64,000 nucleotides of DNA from assembly GCA_030844895.1 (NCBI GenBank), contig CM061233.1, positions 56,411,453 to 56,475,452 of the forward strand, given 5' to 3'. This document shows positions 26,113-37,328 of this stretch, piece by piece. The stretch comes from Ambrosia x helenae (taxonomy: Eukaryota > Streptophyta > Magnoliopsida > Asterales > Asteraceae). Within the stretch, counting starts at the first letter, position 1. The number at the start of each line of letters is the position of its first letter. The translations under genes were made by a program, and so were the position numbers. A model generated the notes under the pieces. That model was not told the origin of the DNA. It did not search any database and saw nothing but the letters and a program-made list of their open reading frames with translations.

Positions 26113-26217
26113 GCCTCATAAACATTTATGTGGACATCTATATTTATATCTATATTACCTTATTAAGAACCAATGATGAATCATATTGTAATTTTGTAAT
26201 CGTACAACTTTTGAAGT

Positions 26218-26236
26218 AATAAATACAAGAGAATAA
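26218..26236 (+). terminator. Polyadenylation signals of the P450 gene
   Basis: AATAAA at 26218-26223 and a second AATAAA near 26231 lie about 110 bases after the stop codon, in a T-rich context. Confidence 0.6.
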
Positions 26237-26239
26237 AGC

Positions 26240-26910
26240 TTATTTAATAGTGGTAGATTAGTCCTAAATCTATCTAGACTCTTTTGTTAAAAACTAAACC
26301 CTAAATGGCCCTTCCTACCCTTCTAATCCCCTTCTTACCCTGATTTAGAATTAATCCCCCATTCCTTCTTCAATTACATCTATGAGACTGTCACCTCTTC
26401 ACTTTCTTTCTTTATTTATGGCTATAACTGTCATGTACAATGGAGAGTACAATTTATTTACCTCAAAAGCACCGAAGATACATCGCCTCTCTCATCTCTC
26501 AGTAATGTAATCTCTCTAAAAAAACCCTAACGCTTTTATTTTCACGGATTGTGTCAATTATAGGTAATATTTACACTTTTTTTTCCTGATCAGTTAAACA
26601 ATAGGCAGATATACATTTAGATTTTGATTTTTTTTCGGTGAGATATATTTAAATTTGCAAACTTGATATTGATACATGGTTATGCTCAGGCAGGTGGAAT
26701 TTTCGATACAAATATGAGGTTAATTGGTGTCATCAAAAGCATGGATCCCTTTAACAATGGTTGAGCGCTATTTTTTTATCCCCAATTTTATGCATTTCTA
26801 CATGCGTATAGATCTTTAAATTGTGTTTAATTTCTAGATTTCCTAGCTATACATAGGTGTTCACTATACGCTGCCCAATATGTATTTTATTAGGAATGTG
26901 TTTTTGTTTG
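26240..26910. other. Intergenic DNA, no gene recognised
   Basis: AT-rich sequence with TTTTTTTCC and T runs. A short open stretch near 26690-26760 has no recognisable protein. Confidence 0.5.
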
Positions 26911-26913
26911 TAA

Positions 26914-28973
26914 GGCTGAAGGGTATGGAGACGCCACCCTCCCCCCCCCCCCCCCCCCCCATGTCCCTCTGCGAACGGATAGGACTAACCAATGGCTGAT
27001 TTTTCTTTTTTTGAAAATGGAACGTTGGGCAACGGGAATAAAGCCAACGGCTTTTTTTTTTAATTTTTTTTATGTTTTCAATGTTAAAAAATGTATATAT
27101 ATATACCACAAATCAACCACTTTCTACCACATATCTCTACATTTTATACCATATATTTTATAAACTAACCACATTTTATAAAAAAATCTCATGGATCCTT
27201 TCCAACAATTCAACCAAAACCCAAATGAAAACCCCACTCATCCTTTCTCCACACCGGGTTACACGCCGGTAGTCGATCCACCCATCTCACAAACCGTTAC
27301 ACCAATGCCGGCGGTAGCCCAAATGCTTTAAAAACCCGGTCGCCTTTGCACAATTAAACCCGATCGCATATATGCAAATGCAAAGCTATATGCAACAAAT
27401 TCAAACCTTCCAAAATAGCCAACAATTTTCTCTACAACCACAACCCATGACACCTCTTGGAACATCCCAACCCGCTACACCTCTTGTAACATCCCAACCC
27501 ACTACACCTCTTGGACCATCTCAACCCGTAGAATCGGAGAATGAAACCGATGATGAGATAATTCCCGAAACCCAACCTACGCCACGAACCAAAGGCAAAC
27601 GCAAAGGAAAACAAAGAGAAAAGGGACCGGGACGTGGTAAACCACTAGAGGGAGCCCCTAGACCATGGTCCGATGTTAAAGAGGAAGTCTTAGCTAAGGC
27701 GTGGGTCTTTGCTTCAACACGTGCCAACATCGGTAAATTATTTAAATTTATAGATATGTATTTTTTTTCGAAATATATATGTTTATGTTATTACTTTTTT
27801 TTTTTCGAAATATATATGTTTATGTTTTATATTGTTGATGTTATTACTTAATTAAAGGTACCGCCCAATCAATAGCCCAATTATGGGAGACGGCGAACGA
27901 ATACTTTCACAAGTTGATGCAAAGCAAGCCGTATCGATTCAACGACGCTCTTAGCTCGAAGTGGAGAAAGGTAAATGCGGATTGTGGTAAATTCAATGGA
28001 ATTTACAACCGTATTAAGTCAAAACCGCCTAATGGTTGGAACGAGCAAAATATTTTTGAGGCGGCGTTGAAGAAATATAAAGATGAGACAAATAGATCGT
28101 TCTCCATGATACGGGCTTGGCAGGTGTTGAAAGATGAACAAAAATGGGCGGGGGTTCCGAATGAGGTTGAACGGGCCAAAAGAAAAACTAAAGCTAAATA
28201 GGGAGGTCCGTCTGTTCCAATCGACATTGATATTAACGACGAGCCCGAGTTCGATGAACCAGTATTCATGGAGGAGCCACGCCTCATAGGTTTATAAATT
28301 TATAGTTATTTTTATATTTAATTCGTTGTGTTTTCGTTATAGTATAAAAATATTTTAATTTTTATTATGTAGGTCGGGACAAAGCTCGAAAAGAGGCGGC
28401 GGCCGGGAAGAAAGCGGCAACGGGTAGCTCGAGCGGGAGCGCTTCAAGGCTTGAAACATTAAGCGCACAAATGGAAGCATTCAACCAAGCTAACGAAAGA
28501 AAAATAAAATCAAGGAAGATAAGCTTAGGTTGATTGACGAAGCGAAGGCGGTGGAAGAGTGGAAGATTATGTCCGCCGATATCTCGAGTTATCCCGACGA
28601 TAAACGCGCCGCGTTGAAAAATTTGCAAGACAAGTTGATTAACAAGTGGAAATAGTTTTATATATTTTAAGATATCGTATCTTTTTTTTTTCGGTGTGTT
28701 CGTTCTTATTTTTAAAAATTATCATGTTTTGTAATTTTTATTTATAATATTTAGTTTTAAATTTAACGTTATTTTATTTATTTATTAGTTTTAAAACAAA
28801 TTAAAATTAATATTTAAAAATAAATTAAAAAGTAATTTAATGCTTGAGACATGGGTTTCTCATGTCTCCACACCCCACCCATGTCTCAAGCATAGTGAGA
28901 CATCACCTTGCCTAGGTGGCATCCTAGGTGGCATGGAGACATGACATTTCTCATGTCTCCACACCCCATAGCC
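26914..28973 (+). mobile_element. PIF/Harbinger element with ORF1 only
   Basis: The left end is GGCTGAAGGGTATGGAGAC and the right end is GTCTCCACACCCCATAGCC, imperfect inverted repeats. The 3-bp TAA is present at 26911-26913 and 28974-28976, the target site typical of PIF/Harbinger. A run of about 20 C sits at 26940. A CATGTCTCCACACCCCA word is repeated in the right subterminal region (28860-28970). The 2060-bp element contains only the Myb/SANT-like ORF1 and no DDE transposase, so it would depend on another copy to move. Confidence 0.88.
27192..28655 (+). pseudogene. PIF/Harbinger ORF1 (Myb/SANT-like protein), broken
   Basis: The ATG at about 27192 opens MDPFQQFNQNPNENP. A Q/P-rich region and TP-rich repeats follow, then a Myb/SANT-like helix block (PWSDVKEEVLAKAWVFAST, then LSSKWRKVNADCGKF), then a charged C-terminal part ending LQDKLINKWK. 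Two GT-AG introns fit: 27733-27857 and one ending at about 28372. Lesions: a frameshift near 27325, an in-frame TAG at 28199, and a one-base frameshift near 28503. In active systems this protein binds DNA and helps the transposase. Plant copies are often mislabelled glutathione S-transferase T3-like or NAM-associated. The downstream transposase gene is absent. Confidence 0.8.
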
Positions 28974-28976
28974 TAA

Positions 28977-29508
28977 TGAGACTGCTCGGTAACTATATGC
29001 TGAATGGTCAAATTTTATTAATTGCAGCTTGCATTATTAATAGGTAAGCTTCTAATAAGTATTATTTTGGGAACACAATGTATTTTTTTTTTGTAACGAG
29101 GGTAATGTATAATAGGTCTAATAACAACTTGCATTTTGTAATAGGTCCAAATCACGATTGCGTTTTGTTGTTAATTGGGGCTGATTGTAGCTTCGATTTG
29201 TTGGTCACGGATAAGGCATACTACATGTCTACATATTTCAAGTAGTAGGTAGGATTGCATATGGTAGGTTAACATTTCATGTTTCCTTAATTGCAAATGC
29301 ATTTTTTAACAATGATCTCACGTTATACAGTAGCAATATTTAGCACACAATGATGATTTGACTGATGATATGTTGTTGGCATTAAATTGTTAAAAGCCCT
29401 TTGCCTGAGCTAAATATCTGCTTTCTCATTCGGATGAATAGTTTTATATGAAACTGCAATTGTTTAAGAATCACTAGGTTGAAGCGGATGTTTCCCCACA
29501 TTCCCATT
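28977..29508. other. Intergenic DNA, no gene recognised
   Basis: AT-rich sequence between the PIF element and the CACTA end, with T runs. No coding or repeat structure was identified. Confidence 0.5.
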
Positions 29509-29573
29509 CACTAACAGTCTGGAGCTTTAGGAGCGATGCCAGTCGCCCCTAATAATAGGGCATTAGGGGCGAC
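29509..29573. mobile_element. Probable CACTA (En/Spm) end with subterminal hairpin
   Basis: CACTA at 29509-29513 is followed by a perfect 12-bp hairpin: GTCGCCCCTAAT (29542-29553), an 8-base loop, and ATTAGGGGCGAC (29562-29573). More copies of TTAGGGGCG follow. CACTA elements often have a CACTA terminus and GC-rich subterminal hairpins. The other terminus is not in the window or is lost, so the 3-bp duplication cannot be tested. A CACTA-type transposase relic lies beyond the MULE insertion. Confidence 0.5.
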
Positions 29574-29599
29574 AAGACCTTTAGGGGCGTCATCATGGT

Positions 29600-30236
29600 A
29601 TTAAGTTGCTCCTACAAATATATTTATACCAAATGGCTCAACTATCAACAAATAACTACAAATATATACCACATGGGTCAAATATCCTATCTACTACACA
29701 TATTTATACCAAACGGGTCAAATATTAACATTTGGCAAACATATATACACCAAATGGGTCAAATATCCTATTTACTAAACATATTTATACCAAATGGGTC
29801 AACTATCAACAAATGAACTACAAATATATACCAAATGGGTCAAATATCCTATTTACTAAACATATTTATACCAAATCGGTCAACTATCAACAAATAACTA
29901 CAAATATATACCAAATGGGTCAAATATCCTATTTAGTAAACATATTTATACCAAACGGGTCAAATATTAACATTTAGCAAACATACATACACCAAATGGG
30001 TCAAATGTCCTATTTACTAAACTTATTTATACCAAATGCGTCAACTATCAACAAATGAACTACAAATATATACCAAATTGGTCAAATATCCTATTTACTA
30101 AACATATTTATACCAAATGGGTCAACTATCAACAAATAACTATAAATATATACCAAATGGTCAAATATCCTATTTACTAGACATATTTATATCAAACAAG
30201 TCAAATATTAACATTTAGCAAACATATATACACCAA
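29600..30236 (+). repeat. Tandem array of about 80-bp units, left part
   Basis: The units are built from two related halves of about 40 bases, each with ATACCAAATGGGTCAA. One half continues with CTATCAACAAAT, the other with ATATCCTATTTACTAAAC. The frames it leaves open read KWVNYQQ-type repeats and are a by-product. The array is cut at 30236 by the MULE and resumes at 50149. Confidence 0.88.
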
Positions 30237-30518
30237 GGGTTGGGATCAAATACATAGTGCAAAAAAAATAGGAAGGGTGAGAAGGAATATGATTTTGACA
30301 CGTGGCTTTTTTTTAATCTGACTTTGATTTATAGTTGAAGGGTATTTTTGGAACACTCCCCTATTTTTCCAATCCCCTGTTTTCTTTCGAACAGAAAACT
30401 TTCACGATCATATACACTAATCGAAGCTCTCAGAAGATCATACTCAAAGCTATCAGAAGATCCTAATCGAAGCTACTAGAAGATTATATACGTTTTTCTA
30501 TTGAATTGATTGATAACG

Positions 30519-33180
30519 ATGAATGATGATGATGCATCTGGTACGTTTTTTGTTTTCTTTTTTTTTTTTTCGTAATTCGTATTTGTTTTGCGATTGATTC
30601 TTTTTCTATTGAATCGATTCAATGCCATGAAGTAATTACATAATTCGTATTCTACTGAATAGGTTTTTATTGTATTTGATTGAATTCTTTGAATGAATTA
30701 GAGATTTCGTATTTTATATTGAATTGCATTGTGTCTAACTGACGATACATGTTTTAGTGTTTTAAAACAAAATATTGTGTCATATTATGTGTCATGTTGT
30801 CTTTGTAATGTGTAAATTAGTGTACATCTTTATGTGACGTTGTATTTATTTCACGCAGATGTTAGAATTTACAAGGAAGTTGGTGTTCAATGTGTATCAC
30901 CGAATTCTGGAAAAAAATATTACACACCTGTTGTGGACCAGTCAATTAAACTTCTTCTTCGTATGGTGTTTGGTTCTGTTGACCATGCCTATGCTTTTTA
31001 TCTTAAGTATGCTCTTTCGAGTGGTTTCTCAGTTAGGAAGAACACCTTATACAAGAATAACGGTGTTGTTAAGTTGAAGTACTTTGTCTGTTCTAAACAA
31101 GGTTTTAAAAAAGGACGTGTGTTCAATACTTTAGATGATGGTAAAGTAAAGCGTAGGAGACTATCTAAGAGAATCGGATGCGATGCGCATATTAAGATGC
31201 GTTTAAATAATGATTACTAGTATGAGATATATGTTTTTCAAGAAGAACATAACCACAGTTTTGTGTATCAAGAAGACATTCAGTTTTTGACATCTGCAAG
31301 AAGGGTCGATTATGTAAAAGAAAGTGCTATTCAAGCGTTGACTAGCATGAATCTCGGGCCTGTAAGGGCATTTAATATTCTAAAGAGTTTGTATGGTGTT
31401 TATGAGGACCTAGGTGCAACGAAGACTGATTTTAAGAATTGGAAGAGGGACCTAAATGAATTCATTAGTGACCATGATGCAGACATGGTCATTAGACTCC
31501 TTGCTAAGAAAAAGGAGTATTGTCCTAATTTTTCATTTGAATATACTATTAATAAAGATGGAACTTTAGGTGGTCTTTTTTGGGCTGATGAGGATTCCAA
31601 AATGAATTACTCGGTGTTTGGAGATGTTGTAGGATTTGATGCCACATATCGATCAAATAAGTAAGCTTAAAAACTTCATTGTGTTTTCTTAATAATTGTG
31701 TTATGTATGATATTTGTTTTAACTTTTAAACTTTTGTTTGTAGGTATGATATGGTGTTTGTTTCTTTCACTGGTATAGATAACCACAATAGGAATGTTAC
31801 ACTTGGTGCTGCGCTTCTTGGAAATGAAACTGCTGAGTCGTATAGATGGTTATTGACATCCTATGTCAAAGTGTTTGGTTTTGCACCTAAGGTAATTGTT
31901 ACTGACCAAGATGCAGCCATGAAGAGGGATGTCTAAGATGTTTTACCCAATAGCCATCATAGATTATGTATGTGGCACATATGGGAGAAATTAACTGAGT
32001 AGGTATCATTCTATTGTGTCTTTATTATGTTTATTTTACTATTGTGTCTTTTTAAGCTGATGTAATTTTTCATTATAGTTATGTGCGATGTAGGTTATAC
32101 AAATATTTGGTGTGTATTGTGTTATTTATGTCATTACTATGCTCTATTAGTTTAATTTTTTCATTTTTCAACTTTTGTAGGTTGGTCCAGTTCTATGTAA
32201 TACCACAAATTTCAAAAAAGATTTGGCTCAAATTGTGTGGTCAGATTCAATTACGTGTGTTGAGTTTGAGGAGAAATGGCATTCAATTCTTTCTGATTAT
32301 GGCTTAAGTGATCATGTTTAGTTATCTGATATATATAATATTAGACAAGATTGGATACCCGCGTATTATCTCGAAGAAAATTTGTCTGGACTTATGCGTA
32401 CCATGTCAAGATCAGATAGCGAGAACCATTTTCTCAATCAATTTTGTAATCCAAAGTCACCCTTAGTTGAGTTTTTTAGTCACTATGAGACAGCAATCGA
32501 GGGCCAAAGGTATCTTCATAGAAAAAATGACCATGAAACTAGATACACTGATCCTGAGATTTGGAGTAACTTTATACTTGAAAATCAAGCCACACAATTG
32601 TATACTCGAACAATTTTTTTAGATCAACAGTTGGAGATAAATGATTCCATTCACAATTGTGCTTCTGTGAACAAACAACCAGTTGGTGATTTTATGAAGT
32701 ATGACATTGAGGATTTGTTGCAGCCATACCCTTTAATTTTTGAGGTACGCATTGTGTCTTATGTTCCTATGATTTTGTATTTTGTCTTTGTGTTTCTGTA
32801 TTTGCATTGTGTCTTATTTTTCTAGCATATACACTATGTCTTATGTTTATGTATCTGCATTGCGTCTTATGCCTCTGATGTTGTTTATGTTACTGCTTCT
32901 TTCTTCATTGTTGTCTTGACTTACTTTATTTGCATTGTGTCTTTTGTTTATCCTTGGTTCTTTATTCTTTCTTTTCTTTTGTTTTGAGTCTGTGTTTTTG
33001 TGTAGGTTATGTTTCGAAATGAAGATCAAACTATACCATGCAACTGCAGAAGGTTTGAACAGTTTGGGTTGTTATGTAGACAAATTTTTTGTGTTCATAG
33101 ACTTTGTAAGATAAAAGAGTTTCCAAAGAAATATGTGGTTAGGCGTTGGAGCAGGGAAGCTGTTCTAAATAGCTCACTTC
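30519..33180 (+). pseudogene. MULE transposase (MURA/FAR1 type), broken
   Basis: Exon 1 (30519-30540) begins MNDDDAS and joins at 30859 through a GT-AG intron. Domains in order: FAR1-type zinc domain with YFVCSKQGFKKGR, RIGCDAHIKM and EEHNHSF (30860-31260); the MULE catalytic core with FDATYRSNK and VIVTDQDAAM (31260-31990), split by an intron at 31661-31743; and a SWIM-type zinc domain CNCRRFEQFGLLCRQIF (about 33037-33090). Lesions: stops at 31218 (where a Trp is expected before YEIYVFQEEHNH), 31934 and 32319. The last SWIM ligand, usually CxH, reads CRQ. The protein cuts and joins the element ends; this copy is dead. Introns carry many ATTGTGTC words. The exact C-terminus is uncertain. Confidence 0.87.
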
Positions 33181-33239
33181 GATCTGTATTTTACGCTTTC
33201 TATGCTACTTGCCATTGTGTCATAATGAGTAATTGAGTC

Positions 33240-34380
33240 TAGACGGAAAGATTTTTTTAAGAACAGTTGATTTTTACCATATATTCTGTTATCAAATAAA
33301 ATACATATTCTATTACAAAATAATGTCATCAGAATGTGTAATATTCTATCCACCGTGTTATATATACCATGCCAATTTAGCCATTGTGTTATATTTCTTA
33401 CATTGTGTTATATATAATCACAATGTGTAGTATTCTTCCCGCTATGTTACATATACACAATAAAAGAAAAATACAAAGTCGTAGGAAGGGTATCAAACAA
33501 ACTCTAATTGAAACCATTCACAGGCATTGGAACCGTTTCATTGAACCCTACGATCTTAGTTTTTAGGTTTCGCTTTTTTGGATTTTTAGCTTATAGTTTT
33601 AGAATTTACGTTATATCATTGTGTCTTTTTTGTAGCATTGTGTCTTTTTCTTATTTTCATCATTGTGTCATTTTTTCGATTCATTGTGTCTTTTTTCTTC
33701 AGCATTGTGTCATATTTTCGGGCTCATTGTGTCATATTTCGTGATCTATTGTGTTTTTTATATCCTTTTCACCCTTCTCATTTTTGTTACACCGTGTATA
33801 ATAACTTGACCCATTCAAACAAACTTGGATTGAACCCATTCAAGCGGCATTGGAACCGTCCCATCGAACCCTACAATCTTAGTTTTTAGGTTTTCACTTT
33901 TTTTTATTTTTAGCTTATATTTTTTAGAATTTACGTTATATCAATGTGTCTTTTTTGTAGCATTGTGTTTTTTTTCTTATTTTCATCATTGTGTCATATT
34001 TTGTGATCTATTGTGTTTTTTTATCATTCTCACCCTTCTCATTTTTGTTACACCGTAAAGTATAAATTGACCTCACGTTATCCTAAGTACCTGTTCTTAT
34101 AATTTGTTATGCAATCTATAATTTTCACACATTACGTCATCATCTCCAATTTTCATCTAACTTTTCATTGTGTTATATGAATCATACATTGTATTGTTCC
34201 ATGTTAACAATACACACTTCTTCAAATCAAACTTCATATTGTACTAAATGCATCAAGTTCATATTGTTTTCAAACATACAAGCATCAAGTTTAAGAAAAT
34301 ACCAAAAGAGATTTAAATTTTCATTCAGTTTCATCAAACCAACTAAGCCTCTATTTATTTCACTTCTTCATTCAACCTTT
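33240..34380. repeat. MULE spacer between convergent genes, duplicated and motif-rich
   Basis: A block with GGCATTGGAACCGT, GAACCCTAC and ATCTTAGTTTTTAGG occurs near 33510-33660 and again near 33830-33970, about 320 bases apart. CATTGTGTC or CATTGTGTT words occur more than a dozen times here. No protein is recognised. Confidence 0.75.
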
Positions 34381-34384
34381 TCAT

Positions 34385-35082
34385 GATTCTCTCTTTTGCA
34401 TTTCTTTGTATCTTCCGTTTTTCTGCAGCTGGTTCTTTCAAATATTTCTTCACCATTTTGATAACAAAAGCTTTGTTTTCATTTATGTCATGCAAAAGAA
34501 TCTTTGTGGTGTACTTTCAGCGTAAATATGTGATTTGTGCTTCCTGCTTGTTGGAATTCTCTTCTGCAAATCCACATGCCCAATTCTTTGCTTCCTCTCC
34601 CAATTAAGTCTCCATGTGCCTCATTAGAAATATTCCACTATCAATATCAATACTTGACGTTCTCCATGGCATTTCTAGTCGGTTTATGGATGTGTCTTTC
34701 ATGCTTTTTGCCTTTGGATGTGATATATCATCAAGGTATCCTTCAAATACATGTTTCTTGCAAAAAAAAAGCAATTGTGTTATTTCTCAAACTATGAATT
34801 GTGATTTATTAATTATAAAATTTTCATACACTTACCGTTTTTTCTGGCCAGCCATTGTACATATCTTCAAAATTCCCTGATGCAATGTTGTCAATTAGGA
34901 TTGTCTTTGTTTCTTTGATGTTGAAACACATGAGATAATAGTGTTTTGACTGAATGATTGGTACAAAGACAAGGTCAAAGTCTTTGATAGATTTCAAATT
35001 TTCTTTTCTTAAAACTTCAGTCATATTTTTTGTGAACACATCAACCCTGGCCTGCTCATCTTTATCGTAGGTGTCCCTTTCC
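34385..35082 (-). pseudogene. C48 protease catalytic segment with Cys replaced by Ser
   Basis: An exon at about 34841-35082 carries FDLVFVPIIQSKHYYLMCF with the catalytic His (codon 34941-34943) and LIDN with the Asp (near 34890). The next exon carries MPWRTSSIDIDSGIFLMRH. The residue expected to be the nucleophile, in the DCG motif, is Ser (AGT at 34637-34639). Stops follow after RHMET and after ITYLR. The fold signature is good, but a cysteine protease without its Cys should be inactive. The position call rests on the neighbouring GIFLMRHMET, which is conserved in this family. Confidence 0.8.
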
Positions 35083-35227
35083 TATACAGAGTGAATTAGT
35101 AAGTTTATGTTATGCAACATAACACAATACAATAATATGTATTCCATTGTGTCATAATTTGTTGTGTCATAACACAATGATATTATGTTACAAAGAAAAT
35201 TTTTATTGTGTTTTTGTTGTTAACTTA

Positions 35228-37190
35228 CAATCATAGGAGCAGTGCAAAACAGCCGGTACTCAGACTCTCTTGCCTTTTTCTTCTCTCCTTTGTTTAAAAT
35301 ATGAGACCATGCATTGATAACGTCTTCATGAATTTCAACTCCTGGTATCAAGCTTTCCAATTTAACTCTTGACACAAGGATAACATCTGAAATAAGAAAT
35401 AAAGCATCCCTACAAAAAAAAATTATAACAATGTAGCACTTATTAAAGTAATAGTTTTAATATTGTGTAATAAATTTTTAGAATGTTCATGTACCGAATG
35501 TTTTCATTCCTTGTAAACAGATATGTTGAAACATTATTCTCAGCTACAGTCCCTTTTTTTCAGCCATTGCAACCTCCCTTAGAACGTAAGGAGAACATAA
35601 GGCGTCTGCTAAATTCTTATTTCTTTGAGGTCTTTTAGTTTTGTTTTCCTCAAATTGTTGTGGCTTTACACTTGAAATTGGTTCCACAAAGTGCACAATG
35701 TTCATAACGGGTGTGGTGTAGCCATCTTCTTGTTGTAAATTTGGCAATTCCTTTATGACAGTATCAACATCCACCTTTTCATTGTGTTTTATCCCTTCCA
35801 TTGTGCTTTCCTTCACATTATGTTCTTCCACTTCATTATTTCCATTTCCAGCTTCCTCATTGTGTGCTTCCACCACTTCTTCTGGTGTTGGTTGAGATAA
35901 ACCTAATTCAAAGCTTGGTGGTTCAAAAAAAATTAACAATGGTTTCTTTTTGCGTTTCTGTTTTCTTTGTTGAGGTGACTTCTTGTTCCAAGCGAATCAA
36001 CTCACGTATGTCAGATTTGCTTACTTCACTGACTTGAATATCCAAGTTATCTTGAATACCTTTCACTACGGCACAATGTTCGTAAAATATGAGACATAAT
36101 ATATAATATGATATGACACAGTAGAATATTATATGTACCTTGGTTATGAGCTTCATCTTGATGAGTTGGAATAACACTTTCATTCTCTTTTAGCCCTTCC
36201 ATTGTTTTTTCATCAACAATATCTTCTCCCACCTTATCTTGAATACCTATCATTAAGACACAAATATCTTAGATTGTGAGACATAATATACAATAAGATA
36301 TGACACAATAGCTTATGTTACAATGGAATATCATATGTACCTTGGTTATGAACTTCATGTTGATGAGTTGGAACATTTTCATTCTGTTTTGGACCTTCCA
36401 TTGTGCTTTCTTTCTCATTTTTTGATCCTTCTTTTACCAAGTCTTCTTTTCTTTTAACCACATAAACATTCTCAGCAACCTTTTTCATTTTTTGTTCCTC
36501 AAGAGTCTGTTCTCCTGCTTTTGCTTGAATACCTTCATTTTCTTCTGTTGTGTCAAGTGTAATTCCTTCAGTTTGTCCGATTTTTTGATATTTCTTGATC
36601 AACAATGCCCATTCTCTTTCTTTCTGTCTAACCAGTTTACCCTATGGGAAATCATTGATTGCCTTTTGTAATAACCTCTTAATTTTTTTTCCATGTTCAT
36701 CAAATATCATCAGCTCTTTTTTTAACATCTGGCCCCTACTCTGTTAAACGAAAATAAACTTTAATTATCATCTGATATGTTCCATTCAATGCACATGTAT
36801 AATAAATGTTTAATTTTCATACCTTTTCTGTCCCCATTGTGTCATCTTTAGCCGATTCAATTTCAAGTACAACATCACCTTCTCACAAAATAGAATATTA
36901 CACAATGTTGTTAGTATGAAACAATGTAACATGAGACAAAGCTGTAACATTCAGTAAATTATGACACAATAGCATATGACACAATATATTTTGTAACAAT
37001 ATAATATGACAAAATATAGTATTTACCGTGATTATGAACTTCTTCTTGTTGAGGTAAGACATCAGTGTCTTTCTGTTTCTTTATAATAACTTTCAGTGAT
37101 CTTTTAGATTCTTTAACCTCTTTAACCACCTTATATGTTTCTTCCTTTGTATTTGCTCCCTTGTTAATCAAAAATTTTCTTCAAACTCTG
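35228..37190 (-). pseudogene. Ulp1-like gene, middle exons with repeated units
   Basis: Exons include IHEDVINAWSHILNKGEKKK (about 35230-35415), RNKNLADALCSPYVLREVAM (35544-35640) and several charged exons. Three exon ends read THQHEVHNQ, THQDEAHNQ and PQQEEVHNHG directly before a GTACAT-like or GTAAAT-like donor (near 36340, 36138 and 37027). TMEG.K.NE.V recurs in three exons (near 35800, 36195 and 36390). This suggests duplication of exon-intron units of roughly 200 bases. The segment is rich in Glu and Lys and likely disordered. Confidence 0.7.
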
Positions 37191-37328
37191 CTAGTGTTGT
37201 GTAATCAATCTTCTCAAGCATGTTAGCCCTTTTACGCCATTTTCCCTTTGAACAAATTTGTTGTTTCTTGTACATATATAAAATCTATTCAACATAAAAA
37301 AATAATAATAATTAACAAAATATGTAAG

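Noticed and set aside
29595..29977. Open frames with repeated KWVNYQQ-like peptides
   Set aside because: They are produced by the 80-bp tandem array on a single strand. No start context, no known domain, and unit changes are not codon-biased.
33200..34180. Regular ATTGTGTC words considered as a CRISPR-like array
   Set aside because: Spacing is irregular, repeats are only about 10 bases, and the context is a plant transposon. CRISPR arrays are prokaryotic with longer repeats and even spacers.
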